This document shows, one piece after another, positions 32,310-39,632 of a stretch of 39,632 bases of DNA. This DNA is from CAYLOP01 sp964385305. Its GTDB lineage: Bacteria > Chloroflexota > Anaerolineae > Anaerolineales > E44-bin32. Positions within the stretch are counted from its first letter, which is position 1. Every line of letters begins with the position of its first letter. Below the pieces are notes generated by a model, which was not told where the DNA came from, searched no databases, and saw nothing but the letters and a program-made list of their open reading frames with translations. The stretch lies in the NCBI GenBank assembly GCA_964385305.1, contig CAYLOP010000015.1, forward strand, positions 1 to 39,632, read 5' to 3'. The translations under genes and the position numbers were made by a program.

Positions 32310-33290
32310 ATGGTTTCAAAACGTGAGCGGCTCGATGCAGCACTGGCTGGCGAGGTAGCTGATCGCCCGCCAGTTGCACTATGGCGTCATTTCCCTGTTG
32401 ATGATCAAGATCCCGTAGCAATGGCGGAGGCAGCCGCGCTTTTCCAAAAGCGGTACGATTTTGATTTTATCAAAGCCAGCCCAGCTTCTTCATTCTGCCT
32501 GAAGGATTGGGGTGTGGACGACGCGTGGCATGGAAATACAGAAGGGACGCGAGACTATACCCAACGAGTTGTTCATGAGATCGGTGATTGGAAAGCGCTG
32601 CGCACTTTAAACCCAACAGAAGGAAGTTTGGGAAATCAGCTGCACTGTCTAAAGCTGTTGAGGGAGGAGATGGGGGACGACGTTCCTATCATCCAAACGA
32701 TTTTCAGCCCACTTGCACAAGCAAAGAATCTCGCCGGAAAGGTGCGTTTCTTGGAGCATATTCATCGATCCCCGGAAAATGTCCTGGCCGGATTGGATGT
32801 AATCACCCAGAGCACGATTGCGTTTACAGAGCAGGCGAAGGCATGCGGCATCGACGGTGTATTCTACGCGATCCAACATGGGAGCTACGAATATTTCGAC
32901 AGGGATGGTTACGCTCAATTTGGAGAACCTTTCGACCAGCGTATCTTAGAAACCGTCAGCGACTTGTGGTTGAATGTCTTACATCTGCATGGTGGTGCTT
33001 TGATGTTTGATCTTGCGGTGCGTCTGCCCGTACACGTGGTGAATTGGCATGACCGAGAGACATGGCCCTCTTTGAAGGAAGGTAAAGCGATGATTAGGGC
33101 AGCCGTTTGTGGCGGGATCCGACGGGAGACCATGGTCTTAGGGAAACCTGCTCACGTGCGAGAGGAGGCTGAAAGCGCTCTGCATAGCATGGATCGATGT
33201 GGGATCATCCTCGGGACGGGATGTGTCGTGCCCATCATAGCACCGCATGGTAACTTGATGGCAGCGCGGTCCGCCGTAGACTTCGTATAG
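32310..33290 (+). CDS. Uroporphyrinogen decarboxylase-family (UroD/MtaA) protein
   Basis: A 326-residue TIM-barrel protein. The N-terminal motif ADRPPVALWRHFP replaces the RQAG-type loop of HemE, and the C-terminus has GIILGTGCVVPIIAPHGNL, a Cys/His pair as in the zinc-binding methyltransferase branch (MtaA/CmuA type). This suggests a corrinoid- or thiol-methyl transfer role instead of haem synthesis, but no partner corrinoid protein is nearby. The ATG at 32310 follows AAAGGTGAGG; an upstream start at 32283 lacks such a site. No other tetrapyrrole gene is in the window except the doubtful ChlI-like ATPase. Confidence 0.82.
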   Translation: MVSKRERLDAALAGEVADRPPVALWRHFPVDDQDPVAMAEAAALFQKRYDFDFIKASPASSFCLKDWGVDDAWHGNTEGTRDYTQRVVHEIGDWKALRTLNPTEGSLGNQLHCLKLLREEMGDDVPIIQTIFSPLAQAKNLAGKVRFLEHIHRSPENVLAGLDVITQSTIAFTEQAKACGIDGVFYAIQHGSYEYFDRDGYAQFGEPFDQRILETVSDLWLNVLHLHGGALMFDLAVRLPVHVVNWHDRETWPSLKEGKAMIRAAVCGGIRRETMVLGKPAHVREEAESALHSMDRCGIILGTGCVVPIIAPHGNLMAARSAVDFV

Positions 33291-33337
33291 CCATAATATG
33301 AGATATGCGAAGTGATAATGTACATGGGTAAAGGGTG

Positions 33338-33901
33338 ATGTCAGGGATACGAGTCATCGCCGGGGAGGCCAGGGGGCGAAAGCTACGCATGGTGCCGGGG
33401 GAACAAACACGGCCGATCAGCGATCGTGTAAAAGAAGCACTTTTCAATATCCTGGGCGTCGATATTGTGGGTTCGCACTTCCTGGATTTGTTTGCAGGGA
33501 CGGGGAGTGTGGGCATTGAAGCACTAAGCCGCGGTGCTGTTTGGAGTGTCTTTATCGATACAAATCGACGCGCGGTTGAAACCATAAGACATAATCTCAC
33601 GCTGACCCGGTTCGATGCACGCGCAGAAATCTTGAAACAAGATGCATTTCTATATTTGGACAGCCAGCCTGGAGAGCCTTTCGACTATGTATACATCGCA
33701 CCACCACAATATCATGGACTGTGGTTGAGGGCGCTGAAGCGAATCGATGCGAATATCGGGTGGTTGAACCCGGACGCATGGGTTGTTGTCCAAATCCATC
33801 CGCGTGAATTCGAAAGCTGTGAGCTCAGCAATCTAGTTGAATTCGATCGACGGCAATATGGAAGCACAATGCTTGTTTTCTATGAATTTCCGGGGGAATA
33901 G
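33338..33901 (+). CDS. rsmD: 16S rRNA (guanine966-N2)-methyltransferase RsmD-like, with altered motif IV
   Basis: A 187-residue class I methyltransferase. The N-terminal RVIAGEARGRKLRMVPGEQT and PISDRVKEALFNILG are RsmD signatures; motif I is FLDLFAGTGSVGIEALSRGA, followed by the acidic strand VFIDTN. The expected catalytic D/N-PP-F/Y of motif IV is replaced by Ala121-Pro-Pro-Gln-Tyr125 (YIAPPQYHGLW). Other parts look intact, so the gene is not decaying. Whether catalysis persists is uncertain. Start ATG at 33338; a GTG one codon earlier is possible. It converges on the duplicated membrane-protein gene with a 21-base gap and no visible terminator. Confidence 0.85.
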   Translation: MSGIRVIAGEARGRKLRMVPGEQTRPISDRVKEALFNILGVDIVGSHFLDLFAGTGSVGIEALSRGAVWSVFIDTNRRAVETIRHNLTLTRFDARAEILKQDAFLYLDSQPGEPFDYVYIAPPQYHGLWLRALKRIDANIGWLNPDAWVVVQIHPREFESCELSNLVEFDRRQYGSTMLVFYEFPGE

Positions 33902-33922
33902 AGAGCGTCGCAGCGGTTGGAA

Positions 33923-34837
33923 TCAGGAAGGTTTGCCAGGGCTGGAAAAAACGGTATCCCCCCCTAGCACCTCGCGCAGGAAGGTATAAAAGGCGTACAA
34001 TTCAAGGGCAAAGGGTGGAAATCCCAAAAGACCGAGAACAGGCATCTTGCCGAAGTGCCAACCCAAGAGATGTAAGGCTTGAGGTATGGTGTATACCCAA
34101 TGCCCGCCGTTTGCAAGAAAAGCCTGGTAGTTCCATGTTTCCCAAATAAATCCGCAAAGCAAACCGCCGATTAGTAGAGCGGCAGTTGGGATGGTATCAC
34201 CTGCCCGCCATTGCTCGCGGAAACTGGATCGATTTAATCGCTTATTGATTGGATCGAGTAAAAAGATGTACCCCACCCAAACAAAGCCGAAGAGGTAAGA
34301 TGCGATCTCCGATGGCAGTGCGAGTGGGATCGTGACTGCTGCCAAACCGAATAAGAACCAACCCCAAGCGGGTCCTATTCGGATCGGCCTTTGTCTTCCA
34401 GGGGCTGTGTTGCGCAACCGCAAGAGAGCCAGTTCGACGAGCTCTGAGGTTAGAAATACTCCGGGCATGATCGTAGCGAAAGACCAAAAATAGGCGAGAT
34501 CCCTCAGGTATGGGTTGGCGGGTACGCCATCGTAGTACCAATTCTTAAGGTGGAAATTGTAGGCTTCGAAGATCAACCAGACGCCGATGGAGAGCAGGAC
34601 AAGCAGGGGAAACTCACGCCGGCGGGATGTCAGCCAAGAACTTCCTTCGAAACGATACACAAGCCCATCCATTGCCAGGATATATCCTGTCCACATGATG
34701 GGGGTCAACCATACAGAGATAACAGAGTTGACCAAGTAGAGTGCCAACTGTGCGAGGATCATGATGGCAAAGCCACCCCAACTATAGATGGGGATCTTCC
34801 TCCGCTTTGGCTGAAGTCCTTCAAGAAGCTCTGTCAT
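33923..34837 (-). CDS. Polytopic membrane protein with internal duplication
   Basis: A 304-residue protein with about eight hydrophobic segments. Not recognised as a named family. Two halves are related: TGYILAMDGLVYRFEGSSWL and VGYIFLLDPINKRLNRSSF match in pattern, each followed about 30 residues later by FEAYNF and WETWNY, then by MPGVFLTSE and MPVLGLLGF with ELVELAL and ALELYAF. The conserved acidic and aromatic residues lie near membrane edges. The start overlaps the Nudix stop by 4 bases. It ends an aldolase-Nudix-membrane protein operon. Transport or lipid-related enzymatic function is possible but unsupported. Confidence 0.7.
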   Translation of the reverse strand: MTELLEGLQPKRRKIPIYSWGGFAIMILAQLALYLVNSVISVWLTPIMWTGYILAMDGLVYRFEGSSWLTSRRREFPLLVLLSIGVWLIFEAYNFHLKNWYYDGVPANPYLRDLAYFWSFATIMPGVFLTSELVELALLRLRNTAPGRQRPIRIGPAWGWFLFGLAAVTIPLALPSEIASYLFGFVWVGYIFLLDPINKRLNRSSFREQWRAGDTIPTAALLIGGLLCGFIWETWNYQAFLANGGHWVYTIPQALHLLGWHFGKMPVLGLLGFPPFALELYAFYTFLREVLGGDTVFSSPGKPS

Positions 34838-35337
34838 GGCGTGAATGTAGTCGTGAGGTCTCCTGCTTTGTTGTAGGAGTATAGGGCAGAAAAAGGTTGG
34901 TCATTGTGATAGCTAGAAAGCGCATGCGGGAGAAGAATGGGGATGTCTTTGACCAAACGATGTTGGTCTAAAGCTTCTAAGGAGAGCCAGATGGATGTTC
35001 CTTCTGAACTTTCAACAGGCTGACTGCCATCTGTCTCTCCGACGAAGACATAAAGGGCGATACCTGTTCGATCACCGCTATCGATGATCACGACACCACA
35101 GAGTTTGAGTTTGGAAGGAGTTAGGCCGGTTTCTTCGAAAATCTCCCGACGTGCAGCGCTTAAGGGATCTTCACCTTGTTCGATATGACCACCAACGCCG
35201 TTTAATAGACCGCCCCAACCGGGGCGGTCTTCATTTAGGCGTATCAACAGCACCTCGTTGCCATGGAGGAGGAAGGATAATGTGCGGGGGATGACGGTGT
35301 AGCGTTTCCCGTTGAGGCGCTGTCCTTGGAAAGTCAT
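34834..35337 (-). CDS. Nudix hydrolase (MutT-like)
   Basis: A 167-residue protein with a perfect Nudix box: Gly50, Glu56, Arg64-Glu65, Glu68-Glu69, Gly71 in GGHIEQGEDPLSAARREIFE. It should hydrolyse a nucleoside diphosphate linked to another moiety using Mg2+. The VIPRTLSFLLHGNEVLLIRL start resembles 8-oxo-dGTP diphosphatase-like members, but substrate is not determinable. It lies 6 bases after the class II aldolase and overlaps the membrane-protein start (ATGA). The C-terminal 40 residues are atypical and hydrophilic. Confidence 0.9.
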   Translation of the reverse strand: MTFQGQRLNGKRYTVIPRTLSFLLHGNEVLLIRLNEDRPGWGGLLNGVGGHIEQGEDPLSAARREIFEETGLTPSKLKLCGVVIIDSGDRTGIALYVFVGETDGSQPVESSEGTSIWLSLEALDQHRLVKDIPILLPHALSSYHNDQPFSALYSYNKAGDLTTTFTP

Positions 35338-35343
35338 CCCGGA

Positions 35344-36768
35344 TCAGTCCGCCAGATCGCTAATATCCTCATCGCTGTCATCCTCGCCGAGGAAGCTTTC
35401 AACAGGTGGGATGATGGGTTTTGCTTGGATGAACGCATCCACCACTTCTGCCGTGCCAGCGACATTCAGACTGTCAAAAAGTAGATCAAATTGCCTTTCC
35501 CAGGCGGCTTCGATTTTATCGCGAGCATTGACGTTCAGGTCCCACAACTGCGGCTTAAACCGACCGATCGCTCGCTTTCGGGTATTGTAGTAAAACTGTT
35601 CATCGGTCTGATCAGGTTTTCGCTCGTCACCGTGGTTTTCGCGCAGGTAGGTGTAGATCTCCTCGCGGAGTTGCGCGGGCAGTCTCTCGTACATGATGTT
35701 CTGGAAATTGGTGGCGAGATGCACCTCAAGCGTGCCGACCTCAGGGAAGCGTGAGAATGCATCTTCGGGCAGCGTTGATGCGCCATGCTGGACGGCGCCA
35801 CCCATGCCATATTCTTTCGCAATCGTTCCAAGTTTGTCGAGTGTGTTGAAATCAACCTTCACAGCTGCGATGGAACCATCTGGAAGGACCACACCACCGT
35901 GGGATGTGCCGGTCTGGATACTGATCTTCGATAGGCCGATAGCGTCAGGGTACAGTTTCGCGAGGCTCTCATCATAGCCGTCCATGAAGGCGCGTAGCTC
36001 CTCTTCGGTGCTGTTGTGCCCTCCGACCTCGCCGATCTCACCACCCAAGGAGATGGTTACACCTTCCGGTTCGAGACTGCGAATGTATGAAGAGAATTCG
36101 GCACAGAGCGTGTAATTGACTTTCTGCTGTTCGGGAATGGTGGGCTTGCTCAAGTCGACCAGTGTCGAGGTATCGATATCGATGTTGTAGAAGCCACCCA
36201 GAATGGCGTCCTTCGAAATATTGCGTATGGCTTCAATCTCAGTCTTGGGATCTTTCGCATATTTGCTTGTGCTAACCTGGAAGTGATCCCCCTGGATAAA
36301 GACAAGCCCTTCGTATCCCTCCGCCAGGGCAGCGCCGAGCACAGAGGCCGTGTATTCCATCGGGCGTTGGCCGGTGTATCCCATTTCTGAGCGTGCAATC
36401 TCAAAGATCATTGCCTTCGCCTGGTACTTTAGGGCGGCTTTAAAGACCGCTCGGGCAGCATAGAATGGAATCGCTCGCAAATTCATAGCAGGAACTGTGA
36501 AGTCGTTGCGAACTTCACCCCGGCTGCGTGCCGCATAAAGATCGTGAATGGAAGCGGGAATCACACCGCACTTCACGGCACACGCGCGGACGAGCCAACA
36601 TGCCAAACTTCGATGCGGCTCTACCGCCAAGGTTGCTGTGCGGACAACGTGCTCAATCTGCTCAGCAAGCGTGGAAGCTTCCAGGATGGTAATTTCAGGC
36701 CCAGCATCGATGCGGATTGCATTGCCAAGAGGTTGTGTGACATACTTCAGTTCTTTCAACAAATCCAC
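35344..36768 (-). CDS. Class II fructose-bisphosphate aldolase-family protein (long form)
   Basis: A 474-residue TIM-barrel protein. Zinc-site and catalytic motifs of class II aldolases are recognisable: QGDHFQVS (Asp161, His162), GGEIGEVGGHNSTEE (Glu), the TGTSHGG loop with a metal histidine, VDFNTLDKLG and the QHGASTLPEDAF segment. It is over 100 residues longer than standard Fba, with a distinct N-terminal region and an extended C-terminus ending in an acidic DDSDEDISDLAD tail. It may cleave fructose-1,6-bisphosphate or another sugar phosphate. The start is GTG at 36768 behind AGGAGG. A good promoter lies at 36833-36805. Confidence 0.85.
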   Translation of the reverse strand: MDLLKELKYVTQPLGNAIRIDAGPEITILEASTLAEQIEHVVRTATLAVEPHRSLACWLVRACAVKCGVIPASIHDLYAARSRGEVRNDFTVPAMNLRAIPFYAARAVFKAALKYQAKAMIFEIARSEMGYTGQRPMEYTASVLGAALAEGYEGLVFIQGDHFQVSTSKYAKDPKTEIEAIRNISKDAILGGFYNIDIDTSTLVDLSKPTIPEQQKVNYTLCAEFSSYIRSLEPEGVTISLGGEIGEVGGHNSTEEELRAFMDGYDESLAKLYPDAIGLSKISIQTGTSHGGVVLPDGSIAAVKVDFNTLDKLGTIAKEYGMGGAVQHGASTLPEDAFSRFPEVGTLEVHLATNFQNIMYERLPAQLREEIYTYLRENHGDERKPDQTDEQFYYNTRKRAIGRFKPQLWDLNVNARDKIEAAWERQFDLLFDSLNVAGTAEVVDAFIQAKPIIPPVESFLGEDDSDEDISDLAD

Positions 36769-36804
36769 GCTTTCCTCCTAAATATAATGGGTAATCTTGC
36801 TTCG

Positions 36805-36833
36805 ATTATACTGCTTCCAACAAGGGATGACCA
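36805..36833 (-). promoter_or_regulatory. Candidate promoter of the aldolase operon
   Basis: On the minus strand TGGTCA (36833-36828), 17 bases, TATAAT (36810-36805), 37 bases before the GTG. Confidence 0.55.
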
Positions 36834-36895
36834 CAGATCGAAGGATCTTCGAGATATTCATGCCTCGGATTGTTGTGGGGTTTTAGCTTTTTGTA

Positions 36896-36924
36896 TTGCT
36901 GGGTATTCTCTTAGAGGCTATAAT
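36896..36924 (+). promoter_or_regulatory. Candidate promoter of the coiled-coil/SPFH operon
   Basis: TTGCTG (36896-36901), 17-base spacer, TATAAT (36919-36924), 58 bases before the ATG. Both divergent promoters have TATAATCG at the -10. Confidence 0.6.
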
Positions 36925-36981
36925 CGTAGGAAGCGTTAACCATTATGTTGACTTTAAGAATAAGATAAAGGAGAGGGGAAG

Positions 36982-37503
36982 ATGAGCGATCCGATCGGTA
37001 AGGTTACCGAAGGGAAAGATCTTGTCGGTAAGATTCAGAATTTTTTGGCGGGTTTTCTGGGTTATTACGACAAGGAGCGCCGCCGAGATGCTGATAAAAT
37101 GCTCCGCGAGAACGTGGCACAGCGATATGAGGAACAATGGTCACGGATTTCCGAGTTGCAACGACAACTTGTATCCGAAGGTAGTCTGGAATATATCGAT
37201 GACCTTGAAGCCGCGGCGATCAAGCTGCGTGGGTTCATCGACCGAGTGAGCGGCGCGGCATATGGGTATACAGGTTTCTTCGATGCCGTGCGTGTGCAGA
37301 AAGAGGAGTTAGAGAAGTTATACGCCTACGACGTTGCGCTGTTGGAAGGCGTTGAAAGCGTTTCAGGTGCAGTGGATAACATCGCCGCCTCGATCGGGAC
37401 AGATGGACTACCGGCAGCGATACGAAACTTGGTCGCCTTAAGCCAAGAAACCATCGATACGTACAATCGGCGGGATGAGGTGATCCTCACCACCGAGGCG
37501 TAG
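36982..37503 (+). CDS. Helical protein of unknown function, SPFH partner
   Basis: A 173-residue soluble protein predicted almost fully helical and coiled-coil-like. Segments such as ADKMLRENVAQRYEEQWSRI, SELQRQLVSEGSLEYIDDLE and RVQKEELEKLYAYDVALLEG show heptad-like spacing; an internal DRVSGAAYGYTGFFD loop is glycine/aromatic-rich. There is no enzyme motif or membrane segment. It is not a named family known to me. The SPFH-HTH gene starts 23 bases downstream under the same promoter, so the two products probably act together. The start ATG at 36982 is preceded by AAAGGAGAGGGG. Confidence 0.75.
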   Translation: MSDPIGKVTEGKDLVGKIQNFLAGFLGYYDKERRRDADKMLRENVAQRYEEQWSRISELQRQLVSEGSLEYIDDLEAAAIKLRGFIDRVSGAAYGYTGFFDAVRVQKEELEKLYAYDVALLEGVESVSGAVDNIAASIGTDGLPAAIRNLVALSQETIDTYNRRDEVILTTEA

Positions 37504-37526
37504 GGAAGGGAAGAGGAGAAATTGCC

Positions 37527-38576
37527 ATGGCAAGAATATTTGATGTTGTTGAGTATCCGAATGAGATGCGTGATGAGATCGTCCATCGATTTCCAGAACG
37601 CGAAGCGGGCGATTTCCGCATCGGCAGCCAGGTCATTGTGCGTGAAGCGCAGGCAGCAGTTTTCTTCCGCGATGGTAAGGCGCTCGACACGTTTGGGCCA
37701 GGGCGGCATACCATAACAACTGCCAATGTGCCCTTGCTCATCGATCTCATAGGGAAAGCGTTTAGCGATCGGTCACCATTCACCGCCGAGGTGTATTTTG
37801 TCTCCCTGCGCGAGTTTGCTGATCAGAAGTGGGGAACCCCGCAGCCGATCCTGGTGCGTAATCCAGGCATGGGCCTAGGAGTGGCGTTGCTTCAAGGCTT
37901 TGGCACGTACAGCTTTGAAGTGGCCGACCCTCAACAGTTCGTCACGCAATTGGTTGGGGCAACGGGCACTTATGCGACGCGTGATATTCAGGCCCGCCTT
38001 CGCTCCATGCTGCTTTCAAAGCTGCAGGATATCTTAGGGGAGACGACAGACGCGAAGAATGTCCCTGAGCTCATCGGTCTCATCGAGGAGTTGGGTGCGG
38101 CAGTACGTGCGAAAGGTCACGACGATTTCAAAGCGCTAGGGATGACGCTAAAAGCCTTCTACATCGAGAGCCTGAAGCCCTCAGAGAAATCCGCTGAAGA
38201 ACTGCGCGCGATGGGCATGCTCGATATGGCAACCTACACACAATTGCAGGCCGCGGATGCCATGCGGGATGCTGCACAAAATCCAAGCGGTGGCGCTGGG
38301 TTGACGGCAGGGATTGGTGCAGGTATGGGGATTGGAAATGCGCTTTCGGACGCCATTCGATCCACGGGCCAGGCTGGTGCTGGTGCAGCAGCGGCGGGAG
38401 GAACACCGAGTGGTGGAGCACCACCCGTGATGACACCCTCCGAAGCAGCTACATACCTGCGTGTTTCAGAAGAAGACGTCGTTGCCGCGATTGAAGCTGG
38501 AGATCTCTCCGCCAAGAAGATCGGGAACGCCTACCGGATCAGCAAGGAGGCGCTCGATAAATTCCTTTCGGGCTGA
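37527..38576 (+). CDS. SPFH-domain protein with C-terminal excisionase-type HTH
   Basis: A 349-residue protein. Residues about 25-245 form an SPFH/YdjI-like domain (VIVREAQAAVFFRDGKALDT, FGPGRHTITTANVP, ADPQQFVTQLVGA, FKALGMTLKAFYIESLKPSE). A Gly/Ala/Pro-rich linker (about 252-300) leads to a short winged HTH of the excisionase/MerR-like type (302-349; TPSEAATYLRVSEEDVVAAI, then KIGNAYRISKEALDKFL). In the better-known YdjI relatives a zinc ribbon is usual at this end. No membrane segment is evident. SPFH proteins form membrane-associated or filamentous oligomers; the HTH might bind DNA or be reused as a protein-binding module. Confidence 0.87.
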   Translation: MARIFDVVEYPNEMRDEIVHRFPEREAGDFRIGSQVIVREAQAAVFFRDGKALDTFGPGRHTITTANVPLLIDLIGKAFSDRSPFTAEVYFVSLREFADQKWGTPQPILVRNPGMGLGVALLQGFGTYSFEVADPQQFVTQLVGATGTYATRDIQARLRSMLLSKLQDILGETTDAKNVPELIGLIEELGAAVRAKGHDDFKALGMTLKAFYIESLKPSEKSAEELRAMGMLDMATYTQLQAADAMRDAAQNPSGGAGLTAGIGAGMGIGNALSDAIRSTGQAGAGAAAAGGTPSGGAPPVMTPSEAATYLRVSEEDVVAAIEAGDLSAKKIGNAYRISKEALDKFLSG

Positions 38577-38601
38577 GATCTTGAACAAATGCAGTAAAGT
38601 T

Positions 38602-38627
38602 AAACGCCGGCACATTTGCCGGCGTTT
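38602..38627. terminator. Terminator after the SPFH gene
   Basis: A perfect 11-bp stem (AAACGCCGGCA at 38602-38612, TGCCGGCGTTT at 38617-38627) with a CATT loop and a further T on the plus strand. It is probably active in both directions between convergent genes. Confidence 0.8.
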
Positions 38628-38689
38628 TGCTATGCTGAAGTTCCTGATCTAAAAACGAAGCTGCATTTCGGAGATCGGATCCGAGGCAG

Positions 38690-39373
38690 TCATCTCTGTT
38701 TGGGCGGGATAAGATGGGTGATTTCCTCGTTTGAAAGGAAGCGATCCTTAGGGCGTTTACGCAAAAAGGACTTGAGTCTCTTGAAGTGAACGGCATCAAT
38801 CGGGCCGTTTGATTTGACGACTGTATCCTTGTGTAAAAATACGAGGATCGGTCGAACCTCGATATCGTCCCTCGCAGGGAGAGCCTGGCTGATTGCGCGC
38901 GTTAAGGCTTTTACTGCCGAGCTCGCATTCGCTTCTATTCTGGCAATGGGATTTCGACCACCGCGATGAAGCAAATTTTTTCGAGGTTTGTCCTCCCACC
39001 ATTTCCCATCTGCGTAATAAATTTTCCCCTCCTCAAAGCGTGGGATGAGAGCATACACCCCGTTCGGTGTAAATAAGGCATGATTTGCCCCCAAGAGGTA
39101 GTGGAAACAGGCATGGCGGTCATCAAAGCCTTTAAGGGCACTATCCAGGATCTCATCGATTCGAGGATGGCGCCCCCAATTGTTAAAAAAATTGATTCCA
39201 ATTTGTGAGAGGAGCGTCCCACCAACTGCAAGGATGAGAAGAAGGTTTACTCTGTTCTGACGTGTAAACGAGAGGATTAAAGCGCCGATGAGCGCGCCAA
39301 GGCCTATGAAGATCATCGCTTTGCTGGCAATGTTATTGCGCTGGATCAAGCTGTGATTTACGACTTGACGCAT
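38690..39373 (-). CDS. Membrane-anchored NERD-like domain protein
   Basis: A 227-residue protein with two N-terminal hydrophobic segments (about 19-36 and 43-62) followed by a soluble domain. The pattern IDEILDSALKGFDDRHACFH, ANHALFTPNGVYALIPRFEE and GKIYYADGKWWED resembles NERD (nuclease-related) domains of Chloroflexota-type proteins, but the Asp/Glu-x-Lys nuclease triad is not clear, so activity is doubtful. A basic C-terminus (FLRKRPKDRF) may bind nucleic acid or membrane. The start shares a base with the FabF stop (TAATG), so the two genes are cotranscribed and coupled. Confidence 0.6.
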   Translation of the reverse strand: MRQVVNHSLIQRNNIASKAMIFIGLGALIGALILSFTRQNRVNLLLILAVGGTLLSQIGINFFNNWGRHPRIDEILDSALKGFDDRHACFHYLLGANHALFTPNGVYALIPRFEEGKIYYADGKWWEDKPRKNLLHRGGRNPIARIEANASSAVKALTRAISQALPARDDIEVRPILVFLHKDTVVKSNGPIDAVHFKRLKSFLRKRPKDRFLSNEEITHLIPPKQR

Positions 39374-39632
39374 TATGCCTCCACGCGTTTGAAGACGAGA
39401 CAGGCGTTCTGCCCGCCCAGACCAAAGGAATTCGAAAGAACGACATCCGCCTTTAGATTGCGAGCCTTGTTGGGCACATAATCTAGATCTAATTCAGGAT
39501 CAGGTACCTCATAGTTCGTGGTTGGATGGATGGCGCTGCGATCGATGGAAAGGGCGCAGACAACCGCTTCAATCGCACCTGAGGCGCCCATCGCGTGACC
39601 AAGCATCGATTTTGTTGAGGAGATGGGAACGG
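39373..39632 (-). CDS. fabF: Beta-ketoacyl-ACP synthase II (FabF), C-terminal fragment at window edge
   Basis: Only about 85 residues of a roughly 410-residue protein lie inside the window; the rest continues beyond base 39632. The TKSMLGHAMGASGAIEAVV segment contains the active-site histidine region of KAS II (family KSxxGHxxGAAG), and NSFGLGGQNACLVF matches the C-terminal NSFGFGGxN loop. The enzyme elongates acyl-ACP with malonyl-ACP, pairing with acpP at 21941. The truncation is caused by the window boundary. The frame stays open through base 39632. Confidence 0.9.
   Translation of the reverse strand, partial: VPISSTKSMLGHAMGASGAIEAVVCALSIDRSAIHPTTNYEVPDPELDLDYVPNKARNLKADVVLSNSFGLGGQNACLVFKRVEA

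Noticed and set aside
32310..33290. HemE (haem pathway) assignment
   Set aside because: The N-terminal arginine-rich substrate loop of true HemE is not seen, and the C-terminal Cys/His pattern fits methyltransferase-like relatives better.
1..39632. CRISPR arrays, tRNA/rRNA genes, insertion sequences, prophage or defence islands
   Set aside because: No regularly spaced repeats, no cloverleaf-like or rRNA-like segments, no transposase, integrase or Cas-like proteins were found by reading both strands.

Overview
The window reads as ordinary chromosome from a bacterium of moderate GC content, most likely a member of the Chloroflexota (Anaerolineae-like). That placement is inferred from the gene mix: soluble and propeller-linked Hanks-type kinases, a J-domain/VWA protein, type 2 isopentenyl-diphosphate isomerase, a CpXC protein, a G5-domain propeller lipoprotein, SPFH with a small coiled-coil partner, and an unusual RsmD motif. 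No rRNA, tRNA, CRISPR array, insertion sequence, integrase or phage gene was seen, and codon use looks uniform. Almost all genes are intact; only the first (RlmI-like methyltransferase) and last (FabF-like synthase) run off the edges. No gap between genes exceeds 300 bases.

Layout. 1-774 carries the methyltransferase. 953-5215 is a minus-strand operon (aminotransferase, soluble histidine kinase, CpXC protein). An acyl-CoA ligase (plus) and FtsH (minus) converge on a strong bidirectional terminator near 7240. A membrane-anchored Ser/Thr kinase (minus) is divergent from a plus-strand run of lipid kinase, SH3-like protein, DUF971 protein and an unknown protein, closed by a terminator near 12925. 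A NarL-type response regulator follows.

13862-19656 is the most striking block: six tightly packed minus-strand genes in the order kinase with eight-bladed PQQ-type propeller, PP2C phosphatase, J-domain/VWA protein, zinc-ribbon/FHA protein, an 80-residue unknown protein and an OmpR-type response regulator. It holds a writer, an eraser and a reader of Ser/Thr phosphorylation, a chaperone-recruiting VWA protein and a transcription factor, and looks like a self-contained signalling module.

Upstream of it lie two isoprenoid genes (polyprenyl synthase and fni), then a lone acpP, then a ChlI-like AAA+ ATPase operon (repeat protein, thioesterase, ATPase), a sugar-nucleotide/GtrA pair, and two lipoproteins divergent from scpB-rluB. 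The plus-strand sucCD pair has a palindrome over its promoter, followed by a TPR protein, a UroD-family protein and rsmD. A minus-strand operon (class II aldolase-like, Nudix, duplicated membrane protein) diverges from a coiled-coil/SPFH-HTH pair. The window ends with an NERD-like membrane protein downstream of fabF.

Working as a whole: central metabolism (sucCD, aldolase, acyl-CoA ligase, aminotransferase), lipid and isoprenoid synthesis (acpP, fabF, fni, prenyl synthase, lipid kinase), quality control (FtsH), RNA modification (RlmI, RluB, RsmD) and a heavy signalling load (two Hanks kinases, one histidine kinase, two response regulators, PP2C, FHA). Promoters that can be read often carry TTGCC-type -35 and TATAAT-type -10 hexamers.
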